A stretch of 64,000 nt of DNA, taken from assembly GCA_011523655.1 (NCBI GenBank), contig WTGH01000060.1:1-64000 (forward strand), given 5' to 3'. Under the pieces are notes generated by a model that saw only the letters and a program-made list of their open reading frames with translations, was not told the origin of the DNA and searched no databases. Each line of letters opens with the position of its first letter. Within the stretch, counting starts at the first letter, position 1. This DNA is from Rhodospirillaceae bacterium. GTDB lineage: Bacteria; Pseudomonadota; Alphaproteobacteria; Bin65. The position numbers and the translations under genes were made by a program. Shown one piece after another: positions 33,759-43,110 of this stretch.

Positions 33759-34703
33759 CTATCCGGCGAATCGGCCGGTGCAACCCGCCGGTTCGGCACA
33801 GGAGTCCAGCGCCCGGAGCAGGGCTTGCCGGGCGGCGGCGCCGAACGGGCCGATCAGGACGAGCTGCGGCCGGTCGGGCCGCGCCGGCGACATGTCGAGC
33901 CGGCCGCCGCTCCAGTCGATCCGCCGCGGGCCCGCGCCGGTCGCCACAACGCCCTTGGCGCGATGGATGTCCGGCCGGCCGGCGAGCAGACCTTCGAGGG
34001 CGCCAGGATCGACCGGGCCGGCCGGCCGCCAGACGACCGACGACAGGCCGTGTCCGGGGGCTTCCGGCTGACCGGTATCGCCGGAGGACGGCGCCGGAGC
34101 CGCGCCGCCGATGCCGAGCAGCCGCGCCGGATCGACCTGCGCGAAGCGGGTCTCGACGAGATCGGCCGGCGCGGCCTGCGCCTGCACCCAGGCGTGCAAT
34201 GCGGGAACGTCCCCCTCCGACAGCAGGTCGAGCTTATTGAGCACCAGCAGGTCCGCCGCCTGCATCTGCTGCACGACCAGGCTTCCGACGAACTTGTCCC
34301 GCGCGCGTTCGCGGATCGTCGCGGCGTCGGCCAGCACCGCGGTGTCGGCCGGCCGGCAGCCCGGCCAGTTGCCGGCGAGCCGCATGACCCGCGCCGGGTC
34401 GGCGACGCCGCTCGCCTCGACGACGATCCGGTCCGGCGGCGGATCTCGGTCCGTCTGGGTCTTGAGCGCCGCGCCGAGATCGTCGGCGATGGCGCAGCAG
34501 ACGCAGCCGTTGGTCAGCGCGACCGTGTCGCCGCCGTGCTCGGCGATCAGGCCGGCGTCGATGTTGACCGCGCCGAAATCGTTGACCAGCACGGCCAGCC
34601 GCAAGCCGTGGTCCGCCGCCAGCAGATGATTGAGGCAGGTTGTCTTGCCCGCGCCCAGATAACCGCCGATCACCGTGACCGGGATAGGCCGGCGCGCGGT
34701 CAT
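33759..34703 (-). CDS. CobW/COG0523 family G3E GTPase (metallochaperone-like)
   Basis: 314 residues. The N-terminal GTPase domain has GGYLGAGKTTCLNHLL (P-loop, about 12-27), the metal-binding CxCC motif in TNGCVCCAIADDL (about 65-77), EASGVADPA and LNKLDLL (guanine specificity). A shorter C-terminal CobW_C domain contains RAKGVV and GPRRIDW. Family members deliver zinc, cobalt or other metals to client enzymes. The client cannot be identified here; the start overlaps the stop of the upstream dehydrogenase (ATGA). Confidence 0.9.
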   Translation of the reverse strand: MTARRPIPVTVIGGYLGAGKTTCLNHLLAADHGLRLAVLVNDFGAVNIDAGLIAEHGGDTVALTNGCVCCAIADDLGAALKTQTDRDPPPDRIVVEASGVADPARVMRLAGNWPGCRPADTAVLADAATIRERARDKFVGSLVVQQMQAADLLVLNKLDLLSEGDVPALHAWVQAQAAPADLVETRFAQVDPARLLGIGGAAPAPSSGDTGQPEAPGHGLSSVVWRPAGPVDPGALEGLLAGRPDIHRAKGVVATGAGPRRIDWSGGRLDMSPARPDRPQLVLIGPFGAAARQALLRALDSCAEPAGCTGRFAG

Positions 34704-35611
34704 GCCGGCTCCCAGATCGTCACCGCCCGGGTGAAATCGGCGTCGGGGCCGAGGGCGGCGCTGGCCGCCGCCCAGCGGGCCTTCATGTCGCGGCTGAGCG
34801 GCGCGTCGATGCCGACCGCTTCGGCGAGATCCGCGGCGATGGCGACGTCCTTGGCCATCAGCCCCAGCTTGAAGCCGGTGGCGAAGGTCCGGGGCAGGAC
34901 TTCCTGCCGGATTGGCACCTCGGAATTGAAGCTCCGGCCCGACGAGTTGTTGACGATGGTCAGCAGCGTTTCGCGCTCCAGGCCGAACGCCTCGCCGACG
35001 ATCAGCGCTTCGGCCGCCGCGGTGAAGGCCGCCGCCGCGGCGTAGTTGTTGAGCGCCTTGGCGGCGTGGCCGGCGCCGAGCGGACCGGCGCGGAACAGCC
35101 GGTCGCCCATGGCGCGCAGGACCGGTTCCGCCCGTTCGGCCGCCGCCGCGTCGTCGGCGCCGATCATGATGGCGAGCGTGCCGTCCGCGGCCTTTTCGAC
35201 GCCGCCGCTGACCGGCGCATCGACCAGGGCGATGTCGCGCCCGGCCAGGGCTTCGCCGAGCGCTCGGGTGCCCACCGGTTCGGACGAACTCATGTCGACG
35301 ACCAGCCCACCCCCGGACCTGCCGACGCCGAGGCCGCTTGCCAGCGCGCCCTGCTCCTCTTCCAGCAGCACCCGGCGGACGATGGCGCCGGTCGGCAGCA
35401 TGGTCACGGCGAGCGTCGCGGCCTCCGCCAGCGCGGCCAGCGTCGGCGCGGTCGGGCAGCCGGTCTCCGCGGCGAAGGCTGCCGACGCGCGCGGGTTTGC
35501 GTCGTAGCCAATGGTCTCGAAACCGGCACGGGCCAGACAAGCGGCCATCGGCCGGCCCATGTTGCCGAGGCCGACGAAGCCGACGGTTTCGCGGGATGGC
35601 GGCATGGGCAT
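34700..35611 (-). CDS. NAD(P)-dependent oxidoreductase, 3-hydroxyisobutyrate dehydrogenase family
   Basis: 303-residue beta-hydroxyacid dehydrogenase. It shows the Rossmann turn GFVGLGNMGRPMA, the substrate-site segment VDAPVSGGVEKAADGTL, GPLGAGHAAKALNN with the catalytic Lys, and the C-terminal FKLGLMAKDVAIA. Family members oxidise 3-hydroxyisobutyrate, tartronate semialdehyde (in reverse) and related acids. It is the first gene of the leftward set dehydrogenase, CobW, MFS, EVE, small protein. Confidence 0.9.
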   Translation of the reverse strand: MPMPPSRETVGFVGLGNMGRPMAACLARAGFETIGYDANPRASAAFAAETGCPTAPTLAALAEAATLAVTMLPTGAIVRRVLLEEEQGALASGLGVGRSGGGLVVDMSSSEPVGTRALGEALAGRDIALVDAPVSGGVEKAADGTLAIMIGADDAAAAERAEPVLRAMGDRLFRAGPLGAGHAAKALNNYAAAAAFTAAAEALIVGEAFGLERETLLTIVNNSSGRSFNSEVPIRQEVLPRTFATGFKLGLMAKDVAIAADLAEAVGIDAPLSRDMKARWAAASAALGPDADFTRAVTIWEPA

Positions 35612-35742
35612 CGCTCCACTGGCGGCGAGAACTGTCCGCCCATGATAGCCCGCGCGCCTCGGCGGGGGAGCCTCCGATTGCGCATACGCACCGCAGCGCA
35701 GCCGCCTTCCCCTGCACCGCCGGATGCCGTAACACCGCGGCC

Positions 35743-36891
35743 ATGCAGTTCTTCACCGATACGCCGCTGCCCGATCTCGCCCCCTTCGCCGGCCTGCGCG
35801 CCGAGGTGCGCGCCTTTCTGGCCGAAGAGCGAGCGCGCGCCGGGATCGAAAGCTGGGTCGGCTCGTGGGAGGGCTTCGACCGCGGCTTCAGCACGCGGCT
35901 GGCCCGGCGCGGCTGGCTCGGCATGGCGATCCCGGAGCGCTACGGCGGCCGGGAAAGGGGCCTGCTCGAACGCTACGTCGTGCTGGAGGAGCTGCTGGCC
36001 GGCGGCGCGCCGGTCGCGGCCCACTGGATCGCCGACCGCCAGACCGCGCCGCTGCTGCTGCGCTTCGGCACCGAGGAACAGCGCCGCCGGTTTCTGCCGC
36101 GCATCGCTTCGGGCGAATACAGCTTCGCCATCGGCATGAGCGAGCCGGACAGCGGCTCGGACCTCGCCGCGGTGCGCACGAAGGCCGCGCCGTCGGGCAA
36201 CGGCTGGCGCATCGACGGCGCGAAGATCTGGTCGTCCAACGCCCACCGCGCCGACTGGATGGTCGCGCTGTGCCGGACCGGCGATACGGGAGACGACAGG
36301 CATGGCGGGCTCAGCCAGTTCCTGATCGACCTCAAGGCGCCGGACATTGCGATCCGCCCGATCCATAACCTGGCCGGCGACCACCATTTCAACGAAGTGT
36401 TCTTCGACGGTCACGACATCCCGGCCGATCGCATCGTCGGCAATCCGGGCGACGGCTGGCGCCAGGTGATGAGCGAACTGGCGTTCGAGCGCAGCGCGCC
36501 GGACCGCTTCCTCTCGACCTTCCGGCTGATCGTCGAGCTGGTGCGCGCCGCCGGGCCGGAGCCGGACCGGCTGGTCGCCGGCGAGATTGGCGCGCTGGTG
36601 GCGCGGCTGGCGGCGGTGCGCCTGCTGTCGATCCAGGTCGCCGGCGCGCTCGACCGGGGCGCGACGCCGAACACCGAGGCCGCGCTGGTCAAGGAGGTCG
36701 GGACCGCGCTGGAGCAGGACACGCCGGAGATCGCCCGGCGGATTCTGGCGGAGACCCCGCCCGGGGACCGCAACGCGCTGCTCGAGGACCTGCTGGCCTA
36801 CGACGTGCTGCATACGCCCTCCTTCACCCTGCGCGGCGGGGCGCGGGAGGTGGTGCGCGGCATCATCGCGCGGGGGTTGGGACTGCGGTGA
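35743..36891 (+). CDS. acyl-CoA dehydrogenase family protein, longer subunit
   Basis: 382-residue FAD-dependent acyl-CoA dehydrogenase. Landmarks are IPERYGGRERG (about 65), SFAIGMSEPDSGSDLAAVRTKA (FAD-binding strand, about 128-150), WRIDGAKIWSSNAHRAD, and NPGDGWRQVMSELAFER. The ATG at 35743 fits the family; the frame is open further upstream. The usual catalytic Glu region is not obvious in the C-terminus, so I leave its position open. Its stop overlaps the start of a second, shorter family member, the arrangement of heteromeric FadE pairs such as those of steroid side-chain degradation. Confidence 0.87.
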   Translation: MQFFTDTPLPDLAPFAGLRAEVRAFLAEERARAGIESWVGSWEGFDRGFSTRLARRGWLGMAIPERYGGRERGLLERYVVLEELLAGGAPVAAHWIADRQTAPLLLRFGTEEQRRRFLPRIASGEYSFAIGMSEPDSGSDLAAVRTKAAPSGNGWRIDGAKIWSSNAHRADWMVALCRTGDTGDDRHGGLSQFLIDLKAPDIAIRPIHNLAGDHHFNEVFFDGHDIPADRIVGNPGDGWRQVMSELAFERSAPDRFLSTFRLIVELVRAAGPEPDRLVAGEIGALVARLAAVRLLSIQVAGALDRGATPNTEAALVKEVGTALEQDTPEIARRILAETPPGDRNALLEDLLAYDVLHTPSFTLRGGAREVVRGIIARGLGLR

Positions 36892-37844
36892 GCGGAAACG
36901 GCGATACGGCGGGCGCCGCGTTCGCCGACGCGGTCCGGCAGGCGCTGGCGCCGCACGCCGCCGCCTACGACGGCCCGGCGGACCGGCCGCTCGCCTGGTC
37001 GGACGATCACTGGCGGGCGGTCGCCGATCTCGGCCTGCCGAAGCTGCTGGTGCCGGAAGCGCAGGGCGGCGCCGGCGCGTCGCTGGCCGAGGGCGCGGCG
37101 GCCGTCGAGGCGCTGGGCGCGCTCGGCGATCCGTCGCCGGCGGCCGATACGGCGGTGCTGGCCTGGCTGCTGGCGCCACAGGGCGGGCCCGTACCCGACG
37201 ATCCGCTGGTGCCGGCCGAACCGGGCTGCCGCATCCCGTGGCCGGAGAACGCCCGCGCCGTCGATCCTGCCGGCAATGCCGCGGCGGTGCCGGACGGGCC
37301 GGGCAGCATCCTGCTGAACGGCGTCCCGGCTTCGGCGGCGCTGTCTGGCGCGATCGATGAAATCACGCCCCTCCGTCAGGCCATGGCGGCGGCCCGGGCG
37401 GTGCAGATTGCCGGCGCGGCGGGCGCGGCGCTGGAAATGACCGCCGACTATGTCCGCGAACGCCGCCAGTTCGGCCGGCCGCTCGCCCGCTTCCAGGCGG
37501 TGCAGCAGCATATCGCGGTGACTGCGGCCGAGGTTGCCGCCGCGGCCCAGATCGCCCGTGCCGCCTTCGCCGGGCTGGATCGGGGGCTGGACCGGGACGG
37601 TCCGTTCCTCGCCGCCGCGGCGAAGATTGCAACCGGCCGGGCCGGCACGCTGGCCGCGAAGGCCGCCCACCAGTTCCACGGCGCGATGGGCTATACGGCG
37701 GAATATCCCCTGCACCGGCTGACCCGCGCGATCTGGCAATGGCGCGAGGATTGCGGCAACGAGGACTGGTGGAGCCGCCGCCTCGGCGCGCAGATCTGCC
37801 GCAACGGCGCCGATGCGCTATGGCCGACGTTGGCGGGCGGGTGA
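36888..37844 (+). CDS. acyl-CoA dehydrogenase family protein, shorter subunit
   Basis: 318 residues, about 60 shorter than a standalone acyl-CoA dehydrogenase. The N-terminal helical domain (LPKLLVPEAQGGAGASLAEGAA) and the C-terminal domain (DYVRERRQFGRPLARFQAVQQHIA, then HQFHGAMGYTAEYPLHRLTR) are recognisable, but the middle beta domain is reduced. The Arg-rich FAD contact and the QxHGGxG-like loop are kept. It begins at a GTG overlapping the upstream subunit (GTGA) and very probably forms an alpha2beta2 heterotetramer with it. Confidence 0.85.
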   Translation: MSGNGDTAGAAFADAVRQALAPHAAAYDGPADRPLAWSDDHWRAVADLGLPKLLVPEAQGGAGASLAEGAAAVEALGALGDPSPAADTAVLAWLLAPQGGPVPDDPLVPAEPGCRIPWPENARAVDPAGNAAAVPDGPGSILLNGVPASAALSGAIDEITPLRQAMAAARAVQIAGAAGAALEMTADYVRERRQFGRPLARFQAVQQHIAVTAAEVAAAAQIARAAFAGLDRGLDRDGPFLAAAAKIATGRAGTLAAKAAHQFHGAMGYTAEYPLHRLTRAIWQWREDCGNEDWWSRRLGAQICRNGADALWPTLAGG

Positions 37845-37882
37845 GGCTGTCGCCGCCGCCTCTGTAACCCCGAACCCGTCAA

Positions 37883-38004
37883 CCGTCATATCGACCGGAG
37901 CGACCCGAACGGGCCGCGGAGCGGAGATATCTTTCACGCGCGGCGGCCGGTTCGGAGCGCTCTACCGGAGATTCTCCGCCCGCTTCGCTCGGTCGAAATG
38001 ACGG
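37883..38004. repeat. 122-bp dispersed inverted-repeat element, copy A
   Basis: Begins CCGTCATATCGACCGGAGCG and ends CGGTCGAAATGACGG, with inner GAGATATCTTTC and GGAGATTCTCC segments. The ends are inverted copies. A second element with the same ends and similar interior lies at 42887-43010. Confidence 0.8.
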
Positions 38005-38035
38005 CTGAGGGTAACGGGGCGGCTCTGCTGCTCCG

Positions 38036-38995
38036 TCAGACCCGCCCCCTCGGCACCACCTCGTAGCCCGGCTCCTCGGGCTCGTCGTCGACCATCTCGG
38101 CCGGGAAGCCGGGCGCGCGGATCTCGATGCCGCAGGCCTCCTCGAGCCGCCGGACGATGTTGGGCGACCATTCGCGCGGACCGTAGCGGGCCTCGCCGTC
38201 CTTGAAGATGCCGATCAGCAGCGGCGCGATTTCCAGCGGCACGCCGGCGCGCTCGGCAATCGCGCCGAAGAGGCCGATGTCCTTGGAGACCAGGTCCATG
38301 GTGAAGTTGATGTCGCGGCTGCCGTTGAGGATGACCTGGCTCTCGGTTTCGTGGACGAAGGAATTGCCCGACGAGATGCGGATCGCCTCGTAGGTCGTGT
38401 TGAGGTCCATGCCGGCCATCTTCGCGGTCGCCAACGCCTCGCACAGCGAGACCAGGTTCGCCGTGGCGAGATAGTTGGTCACCACCTTGAGGACCGAGGC
38501 CGAGCCCAGGGGGCCGGTGTGGAGGATGCGCCGGCCCATGGCCTTGAGCACGGGCAGCAGCCGCTCGAAGGCCGCGCGTTCGCCGCCAGCGAAAATCGCG
38601 ATGTTGCCGGTCGCGGCCCGATGGCAGCCGCCGGAGACCGGGCAATCGACCGGCTCGCCGCCCTTCGCCTGCACCAGGGCGCCCAGCCGCCGGACCTCGG
38701 CCTCGTCCGTGGTGCTCATCTCGGCCCAGATCGTGCCGGGCGTAAGGCCGGCCAGCACGCCATCCTCCGCCTCCAGGACCGCGCGGCTCGCCGCCGGCGA
38801 CGGCAGGCAGGTGATGACGACGTCGCAGGAGGCGGCCATCGCGGCAGGGCTTTCGCCGACCTGCGCGCCGGCGTCGGCAAGGGGCCGGACCGCGGCGGGG
38901 TCGAGGTCCCGCACCGTCAGGTCGAAGCCGTTGCGCAGCAGGCTGCCGGCCAGCTTGCCGCCGACATTGCCGAGTCCGATAAATCCGATCTTCAT
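38036..38995 (-). CDS. NAD(P)-dependent oxidoreductase, 3-hydroxyisobutyrate dehydrogenase family
   Basis: 319 residues from MKIGFIGLGNVGGKLA; the ATG at 38995 has GGAG 8 bases upstream. It has the substrate loop VDCPVSGGCHRAATGN, GPLGSASVLKVVTNYLATAN with the catalytic Lys, and the C-terminal FTMDLVSKDIGLF. It is a diverged paralogue of the dehydrogenase at 34700-35611, with a 25-residue acidic C-terminal extension. It is divergent from the dienelactone hydrolase gene. The substrate is unknown. Confidence 0.89.
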   Translation of the reverse strand: MKIGFIGLGNVGGKLAGSLLRNGFDLTVRDLDPAAVRPLADAGAQVGESPAAMAASCDVVITCLPSPAASRAVLEAEDGVLAGLTPGTIWAEMSTTDEAEVRRLGALVQAKGGEPVDCPVSGGCHRAATGNIAIFAGGERAAFERLLPVLKAMGRRILHTGPLGSASVLKVVTNYLATANLVSLCEALATAKMAGMDLNTTYEAIRISSGNSFVHETESQVILNGSRDINFTMDLVSKDIGLFGAIAERAGVPLEIAPLLIGIFKDGEARYGPREWSPNIVRRLEEACGIEIRAPGFPAEMVDDEPEEPGYEVVPRGRV

Positions 38996-39171
38996 GGGGC
39001 AGGCTCCGCTGCGGAAATATGCCGGCGGCAGGAGACACCCGCCGGGGCGGCGATATGTGCCGCGCCGTTTCCTCGACTTCAAGCGCCCTGTCCGTGCGCC
39101 CTGTCCCTGCGCCCTTGACGGCCGCCGCCGGACGGGCTTGCCTGCCGCCTCGCCACTGGAGAAGCCGGACC

Positions 39172-39921
39172 ATGAAAGAGCATATCGCCCGGATCGCCGC
39201 GCCCGACGGCGTGATGGAGACCTTCGTCACCCGGCCCGAGGACGGCGGGCCGCATCCCGTCGTGCTGTTCTACATGGACGCGATCGGCGTGCGCGAGGAA
39301 CTGAAGGACATGGCCCGGCGCATCGGCACGGCGGGCTATTGCGTGCTGCTGCCCAACCTGTTCTACCGGGTTGCCGGGATCGACGAGGTTCTGCTCGACG
39401 CGCAGCAGATCGAGGTCAAGGGCTCCGACGAACGCAAGCGGTTCTGGGGCCTGGTCAGGAGCGTAAACAATGACCGGGTGGCCGCGGACACGCGCCCGCT
39501 GCTCGACTATGCCCGGTCGCTGGACGGCGCGGCGCCGGGGCCGGCCGGCTGCGTCGGCTACTGCCTGTCCGGCCAGTTCGTCTACACGGTCGCGGCGCGC
39601 TATCCGGACGAGATCGCGGCGGCGGCAAGCTATTACGGCGCCGGCATCGTCACCGACCAGCCGGATTCGCCCCATCTCAGGACCGGTGACATCCGGGCCG
39701 AACTCTATCTCGCCTTCGCCGAGGACGATATCTGGGTGCCGGATTCGTCGGTCAATACGCTCGCCCGCCGCCTGGAAGGCTCCGGCGTGCGCCACCGGAT
39801 CGAGCGCTATGCCGGCGCCCATCACGGCTTCGCCTTCCCCGACCGGCACTGCTACGACAAGGCCGCCGCCGAGCGCCACTGGGAGCGCATGCTCGCCCTG
39901 TTCCGCCGCAATCTCGGCTGA
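39172..39921 (+). CDS. dienelactone hydrolase family protein
   Basis: 249-residue alpha/beta hydrolase with the cysteine nucleophile of this family at C131 (GYCLSGQ), an Asp around residue 189 in FAEDDIWVPD, and the catalytic His in AGAHHGFAFPD. The classical member opens dienelactone in chloroaromatic breakdown, but most family members act on other esters or lactones. GGAGAA precedes the ATG at 39172. No aromatic-ring pathway genes adjoin it. Confidence 0.9.
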   Translation: MKEHIARIAAPDGVMETFVTRPEDGGPHPVVLFYMDAIGVREELKDMARRIGTAGYCVLLPNLFYRVAGIDEVLLDAQQIEVKGSDERKRFWGLVRSVNNDRVAADTRPLLDYARSLDGAAPGPAGCVGYCLSGQFVYTVAARYPDEIAAAASYYGAGIVTDQPDSPHLRTGDIRAELYLAFAEDDIWVPDSSVNTLARRLEGSGVRHRIERYAGAHHGFAFPDRHCYDKAAAERHWERMLALFRRNLG

Positions 39922-39979
39922 CCGGCGGGAGCCCCTCGGTTTCCCTTGAAACGCCGCGCCGCGGGACCAAGTTGCTTTC

Positions 39980-40393
39980 ATGGCCGACGCGACCGACAAG
40001 ATCGTCAAGACCGATGCCGAATGGCGGGCGATGCTGACCGACATCCAGTTCCACGTCGCCCGCGAGCACGGCACCGAGCGCGCGTTTACCGGCGAATACT
40101 GGGACACCAAGACGCCCGGCACCTACCGCTGCGTGTGCTGCGGACAGCCGCTGTTCGCGTCCGACAAAAAATACGATTCGGGCACCGGCTGGCCGAGCTT
40201 CTGGGCGCCGGTCAACGACAGCGCCGTCGCTTTGCGCGACGACCGCAGCCTGTTCATGCTGCGCACCGAGGTGCTGTGCAGCAAGTGCGACGCCCATCTG
40301 GGCCACGTTTTCCCCGACGGCCCGGCGCCGACCGGCCACCGCTACTGCATGAACTCGGCAGCGCTCAAGCTGGAGGCCAAGGCCCCGGAGTGA
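39980..40393 (+). CDS. msrB: peptide-methionine (R)-S-oxide reductase
   Basis: Repairs methionine-R-sulfoxide in proteins. The 137 residues contain the zinc site C51-x2-C54 and C100-x2-C103, the [11 protein letters not shown] motif, the [17 protein letters not shown] segment, and the catalytic selenocysteine-equivalent C123 in RYCMNSAAL. Length and order are standard. It stands alone between the hydrolase and an MFS gene. Confidence 0.96.
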   Translation: MADATDKIVKTDAEWRAMLTDIQFHVAREHGTERAFTGEYWDTKTPGTYRCVCCGQPLFASDKKYDSGTGWPSFWAPVNDSAVALRDDRSLFMLRTEVLCSKCDAHLGHVFPDGPAPTGHRYCMNSAALKLEAKAPE

Positions 40394-40554
40394 GCCGGTT
40401 TCCCGCCGGCACCGCCGGAAATTCCGGTTCGGCCGGCATCGCGGCAACCCGCCCGTAATTCGTCGCCGTAAAGGGGCTTGCGCGCGCCCCGTTCGATGCC
40501 CATATCGCCGCGCCTTGGCATTGCCGCCAAGGCCACCCGAAAAGGCCGCTCGCC

Positions 40555-41835
40555 GTGGCGCGCATCACCGACTCCCTCGCCGCACCGAAGGCGCTGCTCG
40601 CGCCGGTCGCCGCCCTGCTTGTCGGGGTGGCGCTGCTCATGCTCGGCAACGGCCTGTTCCTCACCCTGGTGCCGCTGCGCGCGGACCTCGAAGGCTTCGG
40701 CGCCGCCTGGATCGGCGTCATCGGCGCGGCCTATTCGGTCGGCTTCGTGGCCGGCTGCTATCTGGTGCCGCCGCTGGTCGCCCGGGTCGGGCACATCCGC
40801 GTCTACGCGGCCATCGCCGCGCTCGGCGCCATCGTCCCGCTGCTGCATCTGCTCGCGTTGCATCCGGCCGCCTGGATCCTCTTCCGCATCATCATCGGCC
40901 TTTGCATCTCCGGTCTCTACATGGTCATCGAGAGCTGGCTGAACGGCGCCGCAACCCGGCGCAACCGCGGCACGGTCTTCTCCGCCTATGTCGCGATCCA
41001 CCTGGCGGCGGTGACCGCCGGGCAATATCTGCTCCTGCTCGATTCGCCCAGCAGCTCGAAGCTGTTCTCCCTGGCGACGATCCTGTTCGCGCTTGCCGTC
41101 ATTCCGGTCTGCCTGACCCGGGCGCCGTCGCCGCCGCTGCCGGTCAAGGCACGTCCGGACCTGGCGAAACTGTGGCGCAATTCCCAGGTCTCCGTGGTCG
41201 GCTGCTTCACCAACGGCATGGCCAACGGCGCGGTCTGGAGCCTCGTGCCGGTCTACGCCAAGGGCCTCGGCCTGTCGGTGGCCGGCATCGCAAGCTTCAT
41301 CAGCGTCGCCATCGTCGGCGGCGCGGTCGTCCAGTATCCGCTCGGCCGGCTGTCCGACCGGCTGCCCGACCGGCGCTGGCTGATCGCCGCGGTCTGCGCC
41401 GTCGCCGCGGCGGCAGGAGCGGTCCTGCTGGCGGCGGACAGCCTGCCGGCCCTTCCCGTCTATGTCGCGTATTTCTTCTTCGGGGCCGCAGCCTTCTCGA
41501 TCTACGGCTTTTCCGTCGCCCACGCCAACGACCATGCCGATCCCGAGGACTTCGTCGAAATCAGCGCCGGCCTGCTGGTGGTCTTCGGAGTCGGCGCCGT
41601 CGCCGGGCCGCTGATCGCCGCGGCCCTGATGGAAGCGCTCGGAGCGGGCTACCTCTTCCTGTTCACCGGCGTCGTGCACGGCGCGGTCGCGCTGTGGACC
41701 TTCCGGCGCACGAAACAGCGCCGGGCGATCGCGCCCGAGGACCGCGAGGATTACGTGCCAATGGCCCGGACCTCGCCGAACATCTTCGCCTTCGATCCGC
41801 GCGCCGAGGAAACGCCGCCGGACCGCGGCGGCTGA
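40555..41835 (+). CDS. MFS transporter, YcaD-like
   Basis: 426 residues with about 12 membrane segments. SVGFVAGCYLVPPLVARVGHIRVY is the loop 2-3 region, and GLYMVIESWLNGAATRRNRG is a signature of the YcaD-like MFS group. PLGRLSDRLPDRRW repeats the loop motif in the second half. The start is a GTG at 40555 with a weak AAAAGG upstream. Its last 30 residues are a soluble tail. The substrate is unknown. Confidence 0.85.
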   Translation: MARITDSLAAPKALLAPVAALLVGVALLMLGNGLFLTLVPLRADLEGFGAAWIGVIGAAYSVGFVAGCYLVPPLVARVGHIRVYAAIAALGAIVPLLHLLALHPAAWILFRIIIGLCISGLYMVIESWLNGAATRRNRGTVFSAYVAIHLAAVTAGQYLLLLDSPSSSKLFSLATILFALAVIPVCLTRAPSPPLPVKARPDLAKLWRNSQVSVVGCFTNGMANGAVWSLVPVYAKGLGLSVAGIASFISVAIVGGAVVQYPLGRLSDRLPDRRWLIAAVCAVAAAAGAVLLAADSLPALPVYVAYFFFGAAAFSIYGFSVAHANDHADPEDFVEISAGLLVVFGVGAVAGPLIAAALMEALGAGYLFLFTGVVHGAVALWTFRRTKQRRAIAPEDREDYVPMARTSPNIFAFDPRAEETPPDRGG

Positions 41836-41965
41836 TCCGGCCCTTCCGCGCGCCGCCGGAATTGCCGCCGGATTCGTTGTCTCCGGGCGCGGCGCCCTTT
41901 ATTCGGCCGCACGGGTCCATAGATCAGGCGGGAAGCCTGCCCCGGCCCGCCGAGACACCAGCCGC

Positions 41966-42835
41966 ATGAACCCGTTTTCGCCCGAGAACGCCGCCGTTGC
42001 CGACACCGCCGTCCCCGCCGAGAAGCCGCCGCCGGAGGGCGCGGCGGCCGTCGGGCCGCGGCCGATGGGCGCCGTCAACTGGCTCGGCCTGTGGACGCTG
42101 TACCGCAAGGAGCTTCAGCGCTTCCTCAAGGTCGTCACCCAGTCGCTGCTCGCCCCCATCGTGACGACCCTGCTGTTCCTTTCGGTCTTTTCCCTGGCGA
42201 TCGGCGATGCCGTGCGCGAAATCGGTGGGGTGCCCTTCGTCGAGTTCCTGGCGCCCGGCCTCGTCATGATGGCGATCGTCCAGAGCGCGTTCCAGAACAC
42301 CGCCGGTTCCCTGCTGATCTCGAAGATCCAGGGCAATATCGTCGACGTGCTGATGTCGCCGCTCTCGCCGGGCGAGCTGGCGCTGGCCTACGCGGCGGCC
42401 GGCGCGACCCGCGGCCTGCTGGTCGGGGCGGTCACGCTCGGCGCCATGGCGGTCTTCGTGCCGGTTCAGATCCACGCGCCGCTCACCATCCTCTACTTCG
42501 CCGTCATGGCGTCGGCCCTGCTGTCGCTGCTCGGCCTGATCGGCGGCATCTGGTCCGACAAGTTCGAGCAGATGGCCGCGGTCACCAATTTCGTCATCAC
42601 GCCGGCGGCCTTCCTCAGCGGCACCTTCTATTCCATCGAACGGCTGCCGCCGCTGCTCAACGAGCTCGCCCATTTCAACCCGTTCTTCTTCATGATCGAC
42701 GGCTTCCGCAGCGGCTTCATCGGCCGCGCCGACGGCGACACGCTGGCCGGCGGCCTCGCGCTGCTGGCGCTGAATGTCGCCCTGTGGCTGGTCTGCCTGC
42801 AGATGTTCCGGACCGGGTACAAGCTGAAGAGCTAG
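41966..42835 (+). CDS. ABC-2 type transporter permease (YadH-like)
   Basis: 289-residue membrane subunit of an ABC exporter. It has six membrane spans after a 45-residue Pro/Ala-rich N-terminus, the amphipathic start LYRKELQRFLKVVTQSLLAPIV, and the ABC-2 signature FLSGTFYSIERLPPLLNELAHFNPFFFMIDGFR. The partner ATPase (YadG type) is not adjacent on either side, which is unusual because the two genes are normally paired. Confidence 0.88.
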   Translation: MNPFSPENAAVADTAVPAEKPPPEGAAAVGPRPMGAVNWLGLWTLYRKELQRFLKVVTQSLLAPIVTTLLFLSVFSLAIGDAVREIGGVPFVEFLAPGLVMMAIVQSAFQNTAGSLLISKIQGNIVDVLMSPLSPGELALAYAAAGATRGLLVGAVTLGAMAVFVPVQIHAPLTILYFAVMASALLSLLGLIGGIWSDKFEQMAAVTNFVITPAAFLSGTFYSIERLPPLLNELAHFNPFFFMIDGFRSGFIGRADGDTLAGGLALLALNVALWLVCLQMFRTGYKLKS

Positions 42836-42886
42836 CGGGCTCGGTTTCGAAACGCGGCTTCTGTGCAAATCGGATATAACCGCAGA

Positions 42887-43010
42887 CCGTCATATCGACC
42901 GGAGCGGCCTGCAAGGCCGCGAAGTGGAGATATCTTTCCGCTACAGCGCTCCTGTCCCAGCACCGTGCCGGAAAGATTTCTCCACTCCCTCCGGTCGGTC
43001 GAAATGACGG
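42887..43010. repeat. 124-bp dispersed inverted-repeat element, copy B
   Basis: Shares both ends with copy A at 37883-38004 (CCGTCATATCGACCGGAGCG and GGTCGAAATGACGG) and the inner GAGATATCTTTCC/GGAAAGATTTCTCC symmetry, but has a different middle. As an RNA it would fold into a long imperfect hairpin. Confidence 0.8.
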
Positions 43011-43110
43011 AAGCGGGGTTACGCTCCGGTCGAGATACCCGGTCAGGAATTCCTTCGATATTTCAAGGCCCGGCCGACCGCTTTCGGTCTCGGCCCTACT
43101 CCTGCACGCT

